A stretch of 64,000 nt of DNA from Ramlibacter ginsenosidimutans (GCF_016654015.1 NZ_JAEPWM010000007.1:62001-126000), one strand, 5' to 3'; counted from the stretch's first letter, positions 50,238 through 61,561 are shown. Made by a program: numbers and translations. The notes: a model not told the origin generated them from the sequence alone.

Positions 50238-52402
50238 GCCGGCGCGGCCGGCGCGAGCTGCGTGCGGTAACGGGCGGGAATGCTCGCCAGCAGCGCGTGG
50301 CGCTCGCGCTCCGACGCGCTCGCCAGCCCGGCATCGAAGGCGGCGAGCGCCCGGTCCGGATCGTGGAAGCCCTCGTCGTAGAGCCGGCCCATCTGCACCA
50401 GGCCGCGCGCCCGGCTCTCCGGCCAGTCCCGCATGCGGCGTTCCAGCAGCTCCCTGGCTTCCGCGTACGCGCCGGCCCGCGCCGCCAGGATGAAAGCGGT
50501 GTTCACCAGGTCGTAGTCGGCGATGCCTTCGGCCAGCGATGCCTGCGCCTTGGCCAGGGCGGCGGGCTCCTGGCCGGCGCGGGCCAGCATCAGCACCTCC
50601 AGCGAGCGCACGGCGGGCGCGCGCGGCTGGATCGCGCGGGCGCGGGCCAGTGCGACCATGGCCTGTTCGCGGCGGCCCAGCGTGTCGTAGCCGCGGGCCA
50701 CGTTGGTGAGGATCACCACCACGTTCGGCCGCGACGCGAGCACGCTCTCCCAGATCCACACGGCGTCGGCCCAATCGCCCCAACGCGCGAATTCGTCCGC
50801 CACCATCGGGGTGATCTTGCGGTAGTGCGGATTGATGGCGATGCCCGCCCGCACCAGTTGCAGGACCTGGCGCCTGGCGCCGGCGAAGCGCGGGTCGTTC
50901 GGGTCGCCGGAGCGCGAGATCGCCAGCGCCAGCCGCGCCGCCCGCACCAAATCGCGCTCGGCCGCCTGCGCCTGCTGCGTGATGTGGACGGCCAGCACGA
51001 GGCAGGCCGTCGTCGCCGCCAGCGCCAGTTTCGATGCGAGGGGCGACCACGGAATGGCGCGCAGCCAGGACCGTGAGGCTGTGGCCAGGCGTGCGTCCGA
51101 CGCTGCGAGCGCGCCCATGCACAGGGCGAACAGCGCGCCTGTGCTGGCCAGGCGCCACGGAAATCCGATGCTGCTGACCACCAGCAGCGCCAGCAGGCTC
51201 GCCAGCAACACCGCGCGCCAGGGCCGATCGGCATCGGCGAGCTCGCCCTGCGCGCGCCAGGTGCGCCGGGCTGCGCCGACCAACCACGCCGCGAGCGCGA
51301 GCAGCGCGATCCACCCGACCACGCCGTCTTCGGCCACGAGTTGCAGGAACTCGTCGTGCACGTAGTAGTCGGTCTCGATCTGCGAGCCGCTCGCCTCGTA
51401 GCGCGGGATCTCGTTCTCCCACGCGCCTGCGCCCAGGCCGGCGAGCGGGTGCGCCGCGATCGCCCGCAGCGTCGCACGCCACATCCCCATGCGCACGTTG
51501 AGCGAGTGGTCGCCGGGCGTGATGGACTGCGCGCGGTGCAGACCGCGCGTGATCGGCGTCAGGCCGTAGCCCTCGCCCGCGATGTCGGCGTTGCCCGTCG
51601 GCACGTTGCCGAGGACCAGCACCGTGCCTGCCAGGCCCGCGACGGCCAGCAGGCGCAGCGACGTGTTCCACTGTGCGAGAGCCAGCTGCTTCCTGCAGCG
51701 CCACGCTGCGAGGCCCAGCACGACGACCAGCAGTGCGGCAGCGACCAGCGCCGAGCGAGTCCCGGTCATCAGCAAGGCCGTGAGCACGAAGCCCAGGCTC
51801 GCCGAGAGTCCACCCACCTGCCAGGGCGTGCGCGCGCGTGCGAGCAGCAGCGCCCCGAACGGCAGCGCGCAGACGGTGAACTCGGCGAAGAAGTTGCGGT
51901 TCACGAAGGTGGATGCCGGCTGCGGCCCTTGCGGGAACAAGTCGAGGCCGCCCCAGAACTGCCACGCCGCCCACACCGAGGCGATCACCGCGCCACCATG
52001 CGCGCACCACGCCAGCCAGGGCAGCCGCTCGCGCGTGCAGGTGTTCAGCGCCAGCCACGCCATCAGGGCGAACAGGAACCAGCGCACCGCTTCGACGCCG
52101 GCGAGGTAGGGATGCGACCACGCCATGCTGCCCAGCGCGTGCGCGAGCAGGAGCACCGGCACCCAGAGCACCGTGTGCCAGCGCAAGGGCTCACGGTGCC
52201 GGCGTTGGTCCACGAAGAACGCCAGGGCTGCAGCGAGCGCGCAGAACGCGACGATGGCCGACTTCAGCGTGTCCTGCAGCATCTCCTCGCCGTGCACGCC
52301 CGCAGCCGGGGCGAGCAGCACGGCGAGGCAAAGCAGCCACGGCGCGAGACCGCCGCTGCGCTCGCCCTGCCCTGCATCTCGCCCGTCCCTGGTGATCGCC
52401 AC
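50213..52402 (-). CDS. O-antigen ligase / oligosaccharyltransferase-type membrane protein (Wzy_C family)
   Basis: A 729-residue inner-membrane protein with about eleven to twelve hydrophobic segments in the first 480 residues. The large periplasmic loop holds NVRMGMWRATLRAIAAHPLAGLGAGAWENEIPRYEA and YVHDEFLQLVAEDGVVGW, the Wzy_C signature. The C-terminal third is soluble and has TPR-like helices (about 580-715). This fits WaaL/PglL-type enzymes that transfer lipid-linked sugars to lipid A or to pilin. Which acceptor is used cannot be said. The start is GTG, adjacent to the stop of the upstream gene. Confidence 0.85.
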   Translation of the reverse strand: MAITRDGRDAGQGERSGGLAPWLLCLAVLLAPAAGVHGEEMLQDTLKSAIVAFCALAAALAFFVDQRRHREPLRWHTVLWVPVLLLAHALGSMAWSHPYLAGVEAVRWFLFALMAWLALNTCTRERLPWLAWCAHGGAVIASVWAAWQFWGGLDLFPQGPQPASTFVNRNFFAEFTVCALPFGALLLARARTPWQVGGLSASLGFVLTALLMTGTRSALVAAALLVVVLGLAAWRCRKQLALAQWNTSLRLLAVAGLAGTVLVLGNVPTGNADIAGEGYGLTPITRGLHRAQSITPGDHSLNVRMGMWRATLRAIAAHPLAGLGAGAWENEIPRYEASGSQIETDYYVHDEFLQLVAEDGVVGWIALLALAAWLVGAARRTWRAQGELADADRPWRAVLLASLLALLVVSSIGFPWRLASTGALFALCMGALAASDARLATASRSWLRAIPWSPLASKLALAATTACLVLAVHITQQAQAAERDLVRAARLALAISRSGDPNDPRFAGARRQVLQLVRAGIAINPHYRKITPMVADEFARWGDWADAVWIWESVLASRPNVVVILTNVARGYDTLGRREQAMVALARARAIQPRAPAVRSLEVLMLARAGQEPAALAKAQASLAEGIADYDLVNTAFILAARAGAYAEARELLERRMRDWPESRARGLVQMGRLYDEGFHDPDRALAAFDAGLASASERERHALLASIPARYRTQLAPAAPAQTSASKR

Positions 52403-53272
52403 CTAGCGGGCCAGCGGCAGCGCGCTGGTCATGGTGATGTGCGGGATGCCGGCCTCCTCGTAGGGCGCGCCTTGCGGCTGGAAGCCCAGGCGCGCATAGA
52501 AGTCGCGGGCGGTGCGCTGCGCATGCAGTTCGATGCCGCGGTCGCCGCGCCGCTGCGCCTCCGCGGCCAGTGCGCGCAGGACCTGCTCGCCGAAACCGCA
52601 GCCGCGCAGCACCTGGTGCACGGCCATGCGGCCGATCTTGGCGACGCCGTTGTCCGCGGGCAGCAGCCGGCCGGTGGCGACCGCCTGCGCCAGGCGGTTG
52701 TAGGCGACCGCGTGCACGGCCGTCTGGTCGGCCTCGTCCCATTCCAGCTCCACCGGGATGCGCTGCTCCTGGACGAACACCGCCGTGCGGATGCGGCTCG
52801 CCTCTTCGCCGAGCTCCGCCCACGTGCCCGTCTTCACCCGCAGCATCCCTTCGCCGGCCTCGTAGCCGGTGAGCATCTCGCGCAGCACCGCGGGCACCGG
52901 GCGCGAGGTCTGCGTGGCCGGGTCCGCGAACACGTACACCAGTTCGCAGGTGATCAGCAGTTCCTCCCCGCGGAAGATCGCGCCCAGGAACTGCATGGAG
53001 GAGTTGCCGATGCGCGCGCACTTCAGGCCGATGTCGAGGCGATCGTCCATGCGCGCCGAGGCGTTGAACTCCACCGTCGCCTTCTTCACGTACAGGTCGC
53101 CCTGCAGCAGGTGCATGGCTTCCTCGTACGGCATCGCGAGCGCCCGCCAGTAGTCCGCCACGGCCGTGTCGAAGTACATGAGGTAGTGGGCGTTGAACAC
53201 GATCTTCTGCAGGTCCACTTCCGCCCAGCGGACCCGCAGCTTGTGGAAGAAGCGGAAGTCTTCTCTGTTCAT
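52403..53272 (-). CDS. YbgC/FadM-type acyl-CoA thioesterase fused to a GNAT acetyltransferase domain
   Basis: 289 residues with two domains. The N-terminal hotdog thioesterase (about 1-135, FHKLRVRWAEVDLQKIVFNAHYLMYFD) carries the catalytic Asp in EVDLQ. The C-terminal GNAT domain (about 145-289) has VHQVLRGCGFGEQVLRAL, the acetyl-CoA binding loop, and ARDFYARLGFQPQG. ATG at 53272 overlaps the stop of the esterase gene by ATGA; an in-frame ATG at 53281 is the alternative. The natural acyl substrates are unknown. Operonic with the esterase upstream and the ligase downstream. Confidence 0.88.
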   Translation of the reverse strand: MNREDFRFFHKLRVRWAEVDLQKIVFNAHYLMYFDTAVADYWRALAMPYEEAMHLLQGDLYVKKATVEFNASARMDDRLDIGLKCARIGNSSMQFLGAIFRGEELLITCELVYVFADPATQTSRPVPAVLREMLTGYEAGEGMLRVKTGTWAELGEEASRIRTAVFVQEQRIPVELEWDEADQTAVHAVAYNRLAQAVATGRLLPADNGVAKIGRMAVHQVLRGCGFGEQVLRALAAEAQRRGDRGIELHAQRTARDFYARLGFQPQGAPYEEAGIPHITMTSALPLAR

Positions 53273-54222
53273 GCCTGCCATGCGTGTTGCAGGGCCGCCG
53301 CGGCGTCCGCGTGCGCCTGCCGGGCTTCCGGCAGCGCGCGGCCCATCTTGATGAATTCGTGGGTGACGCCGCGATAGATCTCCAGGTCCACCGCGACGCC
53401 GGCTGCGCGCAGTTTATCCGCGTAGTGCAGCGCATCGTCCACCAGCGGATCGCATTCGGCCAGGCCGAACCACGCCGGGGCCACGCCTTCGAGGTCCGGC
53501 GTGTTCAGGGGCGCGAAGCGCCAGTCGTCGCGCTCGCCTTCGGCGATGTACTGGCCGAAGAAGTATTCGATGTGGGCCTGCTCCAGCAGCAGGCCCTCGC
53601 CATAGCGCTGGTGCGACGGCGCTTCCGGCCGGCCGGCGCAGCCCGGATAGAACAGCACTTGCAGCTTCAGCTCCAGGCCGGCGTCGCGGGCGAGCGTGGC
53701 GCAGACCGTGGCCAGCGTACCCCCCGCGCTGTCGCCGCCGACCGCCATGCGCCCGGTGTCGACGCCGAGGCTGGATCCTTGACCTTGCAGCCACAGCGTC
53801 GCGTCCCAGGCATCGTTCACCGCGGTCGGGAACCGGTGCTCCGGCGCGAGGCGGTAGCCGACGGAGACCACGGCACAACCGGCTGACTGCGCGAGGGTGC
53901 GGCACAGGGTGTCGTGCGAAGCGATGCTGCCGATCGTGAACCCGCCGCCATGGAAATACAGCAGCACCGGCAGCCCGGGCGCCGTGGCCGGTGCGACGAG
54001 GCGCGCCGGGACCTGCGCGCCATCGCGCGTGGGGATGCGCAGGTCCTCGACGCGCGCCATCGGCGGCGTGGGCACCTCGAGCACCCCGGCGCCGGCCTCG
54101 TAGGCGGCGCGCGCCTGCTGCGGGGAGAGCTCGTACATCGGCACGTGCCGGGCGCGCGCCATGCGCTCCAGCACCGAGCGCATGGCCGGGGTCAGTTCGG
54201 GAAACTGCGGAAGAAATGGCAC
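53269..54222 (-). CDS. Alpha/beta hydrolase (HSL/acetyl-esterase family)
   Basis: A 317-residue esterase. YFHGGGF is the oxyanion HGGG motif, GGDSAGG the Ser nucleophile, with the Asp in ECDPLVDDA and the His in GVTHEF. This is the hormone-sensitive lipase group acting on short acyl esters. The start is uncertain. GTG at 54222 gives VPFLPQFPELTPAM; ATG at 54291 would overlap the divergent alcohol dehydrogenase start, and ATG at 54183 would cut the cap. Stop and downstream start overlap. Confidence 0.88.
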   Translation of the reverse strand: MPFLPQFPELTPAMRSVLERMARARHVPMYELSPQQARAAYEAGAGVLEVPTPPMARVEDLRIPTRDGAQVPARLVAPATAPGLPVLLYFHGGGFTIGSIASHDTLCRTLAQSAGCAVVSVGYRLAPEHRFPTAVNDAWDATLWLQGQGSSLGVDTGRMAVGGDSAGGTLATVCATLARDAGLELKLQVLFYPGCAGRPEAPSHQRYGEGLLLEQAHIEYFFGQYIAEGERDDWRFAPLNTPDLEGVAPAWFGLAECDPLVDDALHYADKLRAAGVAVDLEIYRGVTHEFIKMGRALPEARQAHADAAAALQHAWQA

Positions 54223-54289
54223 GCGGTGGGCACCGTCGCACGGCGGCGGCTGGCTTACAGTGAGAGCCCCATCGTAAGGGACGCGAGCC

Positions 54290-55426
54290 ATGGCCTTGAT
54301 TTACTACGTGACCCAGATCCAGTTCGACTTCGGCGCAGTCCAGTTGCTGCGCCAGGAGTGCCAGCGCGTCGGCATCGCCCGGCCGCTGGTGGTGACCGAC
54401 GCCGGCGTGAAGGCGGCAGGCGTGCTGCAGAAGGCGCTGGACGCCTTGGGCGACCTGCCCTACGCCGTGTTCGCGGAGACGCCTTCCAATCCCACCGAAG
54501 CGGCCGTGCGGGCCGCGACGGCCCTCTACCGGGCGCAAGGCTGCGACGGACTGATCGCCGTCGGCGGCGGCTCGGCCATCGACTGCGCGAAGGGCGTGGC
54601 GATCGCGGCCACGCATGAAGGTCCGTTGACGCGCTACGCGACAATCGAAGGCGGCTCGCCCCGCATCACGGACAAGGTCGCTCCGCTGATCGCGGTGCCC
54701 ACCACCAGCGGCACGGGCAGCGAAGTGGCGCGCGGCGCGATCATCATCGTCGACGACCATCGCAAGCTCGGCTTCCACTCCTGGCACCTGGTGCCGAAGA
54801 CGGCCATCTGCGATCCCGAACTGACGCTGGGCCTGCCCTCCAAGCTCACCGCCGCGACCGGCATGGACGCGATCGCGCATTGCATGGAGACCTTCATGGC
54901 GCCGGCGTTCAATCCACCGGCCGATGGCATCGCGCTCGACGGCCTGGAGCGCGGCTGGTCGCACATCGAACGCGCCACACGCGACGGCAACGACCGGGAA
55001 GCGCGGCTGAACCTCATGAGCGCGTCGATGCAAGGCGCGATGGCGTTCCAGAAAGGCCTCGGCTGCGTGCATTCCCTCAGCCACAGCCTGGGCGGCGTGG
55101 ACCCCCGCCTGCACCATGGCACGCTGAACGCGATGTTCCTGCCCGCGGTGGTGCGCTTCAATGCGCAAGCGCCGTCGGTGCAGAAGGACCGCCGCCTCGA
55201 CCGCATGGCACGCGCCATGGGTTTGCGCGCGGGCACCGAGATCCCCGACGCCATCCGCGACATGAGCGCCCGCCTGGGCCTGCCCTCCGGCCTGGCCGCG
55301 ATGGGCGTGGAGCGCAGCATGTTCGACAAGATCATCGACGGCGCGCTGGCCGACCACTGCCACAAGACGAACCCGCGCGAGGCGAGCCGGGAGGACTACG
55401 TGCGCATGTTGGAAGAATCGATGTAA
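54290..55426 (+). CDS. Iron-containing alcohol dehydrogenase
   Basis: A 378-residue group III alcohol dehydrogenase. The NAD-binding GGGSAIDCAKG and TTSGTGSEV motifs are intact. The metal ligands are Asp/His in GMDAIAHCME and the His pair in HSLSHSLGG and LHHGTLNA. Substrate is not evident; related proteins use small alcohols, aldehydes or maleylacetate. The start codon ATG at 54290 lies in a GCCATGGCC palindrome, which also gives an ATG to the opposite strand. No operon partner. Confidence 0.93.
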   Translation: MALIYYVTQIQFDFGAVQLLRQECQRVGIARPLVVTDAGVKAAGVLQKALDALGDLPYAVFAETPSNPTEAAVRAATALYRAQGCDGLIAVGGGSAIDCAKGVAIAATHEGPLTRYATIEGGSPRITDKVAPLIAVPTTSGTGSEVARGAIIIVDDHRKLGFHSWHLVPKTAICDPELTLGLPSKLTAATGMDAIAHCMETFMAPAFNPPADGIALDGLERGWSHIERATRDGNDREARLNLMSASMQGAMAFQKGLGCVHSLSHSLGGVDPRLHHGTLNAMFLPAVVRFNAQAPSVQKDRRLDRMARAMGLRAGTEIPDAIRDMSARLGLPSGLAAMGVERSMFDKIIDGALADHCHKTNPREASREDYVRMLEESM

Positions 55427-55482
55427 GGGGACGCCGAAGGCGGATAGCCGGCCCCAGAGGTGCGGCGGTTGAAGCGCAGGCC

Positions 55483-55567
55483 GTAGGCTGGTGTGAACCG
55501 CAGGCGAACCCCGGCTTGCTGCGCCACGCTGGATCGCTGGGGTTCGCGGTGCTCACCGCCAGCCTAC
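55483..55567. repeat. GTAGGCTGG-type intergenic hairpin element
   Basis: GTAGGCTGG (55483-55491) pairs with CCAGCCTAC (55559-55567). Inside, GCGAACCCC (55504-55512) pairs with GGGGTTCGC (55539-55547). This form (GTAGGCTGGTG...GAACCC...GGGTTCG...CAGCCTAC) resembles dispersed REP-like intergenic sequences of proteobacteria. It lies 57 bp after the alcohol dehydrogenase. Confidence 0.65.
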
Positions 55568-55614
55568 GAGTGCGGGCCACCGTGAGTCTTCCCCGCAGGG
55601 GCCAGACTGCCCAT

Positions 55615-55894
55615 CGTCGCGGCAGGCGGCGTGCGGTGCAGGCCCGCATCAGGGGCATCGCCTGGAAGCCGGTCCGGGCGGCGGAGCGCGGTTACGAGAG
55701 CGCAGCGTGTCGAACCGCGCGTACGTTTCATGCTACCGCGGCACTTGTCCGAGCAGAGAGTTTGACCGCGACCAGCGGGCAAACTCTCTGCGAGTTGTGC
55801 CGCGCGACGCCGCCCGGACCGGCTTCCAGGGGAGTCGGCGCGCAGCGCCGACCGATGCCCAGCGGGCCTGCACCGCACGCCGCCTGCCGCGACG
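55615..55894. repeat. Large nested inverted-repeat element
   Basis: Perfect 33-bp outer arms (55615-55647 and 55862-55894, starting CGTCGCGGCAGGCGGCG) and perfect 23-bp inner arms (55661-55683 and 55808-55830, starting CCTGGAAGCCGG). A third 12-bp inverted repeat is at the centre (GCAGAGAGTTTG, 55753-55764, with 55780-55791). The element of 280 bp has no credible gene. It could be a non-autonomous mobile element, a structured RNA or a recombination remnant. Confidence 0.8.
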
Positions 55895-55971
55895 CCCCCG
55901 CCCTCCGAAGAGCGCACCTCTTCGTGGTTTCCCCCGGCACCCTGCCGTATCAGCGCGCCGCGCGACTCGGC

Positions 55972-57060
55972 TCACAGCGCCTCGACTGCCCCTGCGTCGC
56001 CCTTCTCCACCCACTGCGCAAACTCGTCCGCGAGCTGCCGGCTCGCCTGCGCTGCGGCGGTCCAGGCGCGGGCGCGGGCCTGTGGGTCCGTGGCGTAGCG
56101 AGCGAAGTCCGTACGGTCCGGCAGCTTGCCATTCGGCAACTGCCGCACCCATGCAGGATCCGGCGCGAGAACGATCATGCGATCGAGGAACGAAGTTGCG
56201 CGGTGGCGCCACTTGAGGCCCTTGTCCAGCCAGCCGGGTACGACGGCCTGCTGGAAATGGGGGTACAGCACGAGGCCGGGACCGGGCCCCGATCGGTACT
56301 TCAGGTGCAGGTGGTAGTCCGTGATGCCGCCGTCCCAGTAAGCGCCGCGCGGCGCACCCGGGATGTCGTGCACGGCCTGCAGCATGAAAGGGATCGAACA
56401 ACTCGCCTGCAGCGCGGGCTGGAAGTTGTCCTGCGTGAGCAGCACCTGGCGCGTGGGGAAGTCGTCCGTCCCGAAAGGCAGCGCGGCGGGCTCGCCCTGC
56501 TCGGGGGCCGAGAAAACCACGCGCTCCAGCCAGGCGCCCATGGCCTTGCGGTGCAGCGTGTTGCTCACGAACGCGCCCAGGTAGCCGATGGGCATCGCGA
56601 TGCGATGTTCGCGCCGCAGCAGGTGGCGCCCGCGCGCCGTCACGATGTGCAGCCGGAAGCGCGGATGCGCCAGCACTTCCTGGACGCGGCCGCCGTAGAA
56701 CCCTTCCAGCCCTTCGCTGAAACGCTGCGACACGTCGGCTGCGGTGGGCGTGCGGCGTCCGGGTGGCGCCGAATAGTCCTGCGCGATGTAGTCGCGCTCC
56801 ATGCGCTCGAAGGCCTGCACCGCGTCGTGCAGGCACGCGGTCGCCATGCGCCAGGCGCCGATGGACGCGCCGACGAGATGCACCACGTGCTCGGTTCGCG
56901 CGAGCCAGTCGCCAAACAGGAAGCGGTCCAGCGGCCCGAGGATCAAGCCCTTGGGCCCGCCGGCGGCGGCAGGCACCACGCCCACATCGGCCGGACGCAG
57001 GCCGTGTTCTTCGACGTGCCGGCGCGCCAGGGGGCCGGCGTAAATGCGCAAGGCTCGCAT
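55972..57060 (-). CDS. Patatin-like phospholipase-family protein
   Basis: A 362-residue protein. The lipase box is GASIGAW (about residue 60-66) and the catalytic Asp is probably in YWDGGITDY. VVPAAAGGPKGLILGPLDRFLFGDWL replaces the usual Gly-rich oxyanion loop. VTARGRHLLRREHR and SIPFMLQAVHDIPGAP are conserved-looking. It should be a cytosolic or membrane-associated lipid acyl hydrolase. ATG at 57060 is preferred to an upstream extension made of shadow sequence. Upstream lies the kinase gene on the same strand, 28 bp away. Confidence 0.85.
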   Translation of the reverse strand: MRALRIYAGPLARRHVEEHGLRPADVGVVPAAAGGPKGLILGPLDRFLFGDWLARTEHVVHLVGASIGAWRMATACLHDAVQAFERMERDYIAQDYSAPPGRRTPTAADVSQRFSEGLEGFYGGRVQEVLAHPRFRLHIVTARGRHLLRREHRIAMPIGYLGAFVSNTLHRKAMGAWLERVVFSAPEQGEPAALPFGTDDFPTRQVLLTQDNFQPALQASCSIPFMLQAVHDIPGAPRGAYWDGGITDYHLHLKYRSGPGPGLVLYPHFQQAVVPGWLDKGLKWRHRATSFLDRMIVLAPDPAWVRQLPNGKLPDRTDFARYATDPQARARAWTAAAQASRQLADEFAQWVEKGDAGAVEAL

Positions 57061-57088
57061 CGGCGGTTCGACCAGGGGCTGCGCGGGT

Positions 57089-58213
57089 TCAGCCCAGCGC
57101 GATGGCCACGGCGCCCGCGCCCGCCAGCACATAGGCGAACAGCCAGGCGAGCCAGCCCAGTTGCCGCTGCGGCCGCGGCGCCGCTTCGCCTTCTTCCTGC
57201 GCCGGCCGCAGCAGCCGCTGCACCGCCGCCGTGGAATTGAACAGCGGCGACAGCGGCAGGCCCTCCGGCGCGCGATCCTGCGCCAGGGTGGCATCGCCGA
57301 TCACGGTGGCGGCAAAGGCGTCTGCGGGTGACGAAGGCGTCACGCTCGGGCTCGTGCGCGAACGCGCGAGCATCGCGCGGCACTGCGCCAGGTCGCGCGC
57401 CATCCCCGCCGCGTCCTGGTAGCGGGCGGCGGCGTTCTTCTCCATCGCCCGGGCGATCACGACTTCCAGCTGCGGCGGGATCTCCGGGCGCCAGGTGCTC
57501 GGTGCCGGCGGCGTCGAACGCATGATGGCGTTGAGCAGCTCGCCGAGATTGCCGAACTCGAACGCCGGGTGGCCCGAGACCATCTCGTACAGCAGCGAGC
57601 CGAGCGAGAAGATGTCGCTGCGGTGGTCCACCGGGTGGCCGCCCACCTGCTCGGGCGACATGTACCTGGGCGAGCCCATCATCGTGCCGCTCTGCGTGCG
57701 CACGTCGGAGCTCTTCATGCGCGCGATGCCGAAGTCCATCAGCTTCGCGTGCCCGTCGGCCACCAGGATGATGTTGCCCGGCTTGATGTCGCGGTGCACG
57801 ACGCCGCGCGCATGCGCGACGGACAGCGCGGCTGCCACCTGCGCCGCGATGTCCACGGCCTCGACCAGCGGCAAGCCGCCGACGACCATGCGATCCTTGA
57901 GCTCCGTCCCTTCCAACAGCTCCATCGCGATGTACAGCCAGTCGCCTTCGCGGCCGAGGTCGTGGATGGTGATGATGCCGGGATGGTTCAGGCCGCCGGC
58001 CGCCTTCGCTTCCTGGATGAAGCGCGCCTCGAGGTTGCGGCGCTCGGCGGAGGTCTCCTCCTCGGGCACCAGCAGCGTCTTGATGGCGACCTGCCTTTGC
58101 AACGAATCGTCCTCGGCAAGGTAGACGACGCCCATGGCGCCGCGACCGAGCTCGCGCAGCACGCGGTAGCGGCCAAGGTGGGTGAAGGGCGGATGCGGGG
58201 CCACGGCGGTCAC
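57089..58213 (-). CDS. Eukaryotic-type Ser/Thr protein kinase
   Basis: 374 residues. The kinase domain (about 15-280) is complete: Gly loop GRGAMGVVYLA, VAIK Lys, HRDIKPGN, DFG and SPEQ in place of APE. A linker follows, then one C-terminal membrane helix (about 355-373). The short or absent periplasmic part means sensing must come from elsewhere. GTG at 58213 overlaps the upstream PEGA protein gene by GTGA, making a coupled pair. No phosphatase gene is nearby. Confidence 0.92.
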   Translation of the reverse strand: MTAVAPHPPFTHLGRYRVLRELGRGAMGVVYLAEDDSLQRQVAIKTLLVPEEETSAERRNLEARFIQEAKAAGGLNHPGIITIHDLGREGDWLYIAMELLEGTELKDRMVVGGLPLVEAVDIAAQVAAALSVAHARGVVHRDIKPGNIILVADGHAKLMDFGIARMKSSDVRTQSGTMMGSPRYMSPEQVGGHPVDHRSDIFSLGSLLYEMVSGHPAFEFGNLGELLNAIMRSTPPAPSTWRPEIPPQLEVVIARAMEKNAAARYQDAAGMARDLAQCRAMLARSRTSPSVTPSSPADAFAATVIGDATLAQDRAPEGLPLSPLFNSTAAVQRLLRPAQEEGEAAPRPQRQLGWLAWLFAYVLAGAGAVAIALG

Positions 58214-59154
58214 CAGAACTTGTACTTCGAGATCGCGTGCTCCAGCTTCTCGGCCGGCGTGAGCTTGCGGGGCGGCTGCGGCTTGGGCTTGCGCGCGACG
58301 GGAGGCGGCGGCGGCACGAACACGTGCTTCAGTTCCATCTGTTCGCCCGGCTGCAACTGCACCTCGGTGATCAGGGGCGGCAGCTTGCCGTTGCGGACCT
58401 CGATGATGTGCGTGCCGGGCGGCACCGAGAGGCGCACGAGCGGCGGGGCCGTGCCCTTCGCGTCGCCGTCGACGAACACCTCGCCGGTGGGCTTGATGTC
58501 CAGCACGAGGATGGCCGGCCGGTGCGCTTCCTCGTAGCGCTCGCGCATCTGCCGCGCGGCCAGTCCGGCCGCCAGCAACAGCATCATCCCCAGCACGCCG
58601 GCAAGGGCGCGCCGCACGGCACGCCGCCGGGCGGGCACCGGATCGAACACGAACAAGGTGTGCGAGCGCAGGCGCTCGTCGACCATTTCGCCCGCGGGCC
58701 GCAGGGTCTCCGCCTGCCGGGGCGAGCGTGCCGCCAGGGCTTCGCGGAAGGACTGCGACATGAGCACCGTCTGCGGGCCGTGGAAGCCGGCCAGCGCCGC
58801 GGCCGTGGCTATGCCATCGCCCTGCACCCGGACCTGCGTGACGGTGTCGCCGCTGGCGCGCACCGGCCCGTGGTGCAGGCCGATGCCGACGTCCCCGTCC
58901 GTGGTGCTCAGGGCGGCGAGCCGCGCAGCCTGCAAGGCCTGGGCCGGATCGCCTTCGCCCACCACGGCAAGGCCGTCGGCGGCCTCGAGTACCACGCGAC
59001 GGTCCTCGGACCAGGCGGCCAGCGCGGTGCGCACCGTGGCGGCCAGCTCGGTGCGGCGACGGGATTGCTCGCTCGGGAGGGACTCTGCCCACCCGCGCAT
59101 CCGCAGGAACAGCACGCTCGCCGGCACCGGAAGCGGTGCGGACTCGGCGTTCAT
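58210..59154 (-). CDS. Degenerate cyclase-domain, membrane-anchored PEGA protein
   Basis: 314 residues. The N terminus (about 10-160) has the class III adenylate cyclase fold (VGIGLHHGPVRASGD, QGDGIATAAALAGFHGPQTVLMS). The first metal Asp is replaced (LFLRMRGW), and the Lys and Asn of the active site are missing, so it is unlikely to make cAMP. A membrane helix (about 180-198) is followed by a PEGA domain (about 215-275, VLDIKPTGEVFVDGDAKGTAPP) and a Pro/Lys-rich tail. With the kinase it forms a two-gene unit. Confidence 0.82.
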   Translation of the reverse strand: MNAESAPLPVPASVLFLRMRGWAESLPSEQSRRRTELAATVRTALAAWSEDRRVVLEAADGLAVVGEGDPAQALQAARLAALSTTDGDVGIGLHHGPVRASGDTVTQVRVQGDGIATAAALAGFHGPQTVLMSQSFREALAARSPRQAETLRPAGEMVDERLRSHTLFVFDPVPARRRAVRRALAGVLGMMLLLAAGLAARQMRERYEEAHRPAILVLDIKPTGEVFVDGDAKGTAPPLVRLSVPPGTHIIEVRNGKLPPLITEVQLQPGEQMELKHVFVPPPPPVARKPKPQPPRKLTPAEKLEHAISKYKFW

Positions 59155-59215
59155 CCGCGACGGCAGCTGTGGAACATGCGCTTATTGTGGCCCGGGTGCG
59201 GCCGGGCCCCGCCAG

Positions 59216-61561
<2,346 letters not shown>

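Larger units (their letters stand above)
55427..55971. other. 545-bp gene-free stretch with two inverted-repeat elements
   Basis: No credible gene on either strand. It holds a hairpin element at 55483-55567 and a large nested palindrome at 55615-55894, described separately. The rest (about 55427-55480 and 55895-55971) shows nothing recognisable. Confidence 0.6.

Noticed and set aside
55564..55917. Short frame on the minus strand inside the nested palindrome
   Set aside because: Arg/Gly-rich translation without a family match, no ribosome binding site, and entirely within inverted repeats.
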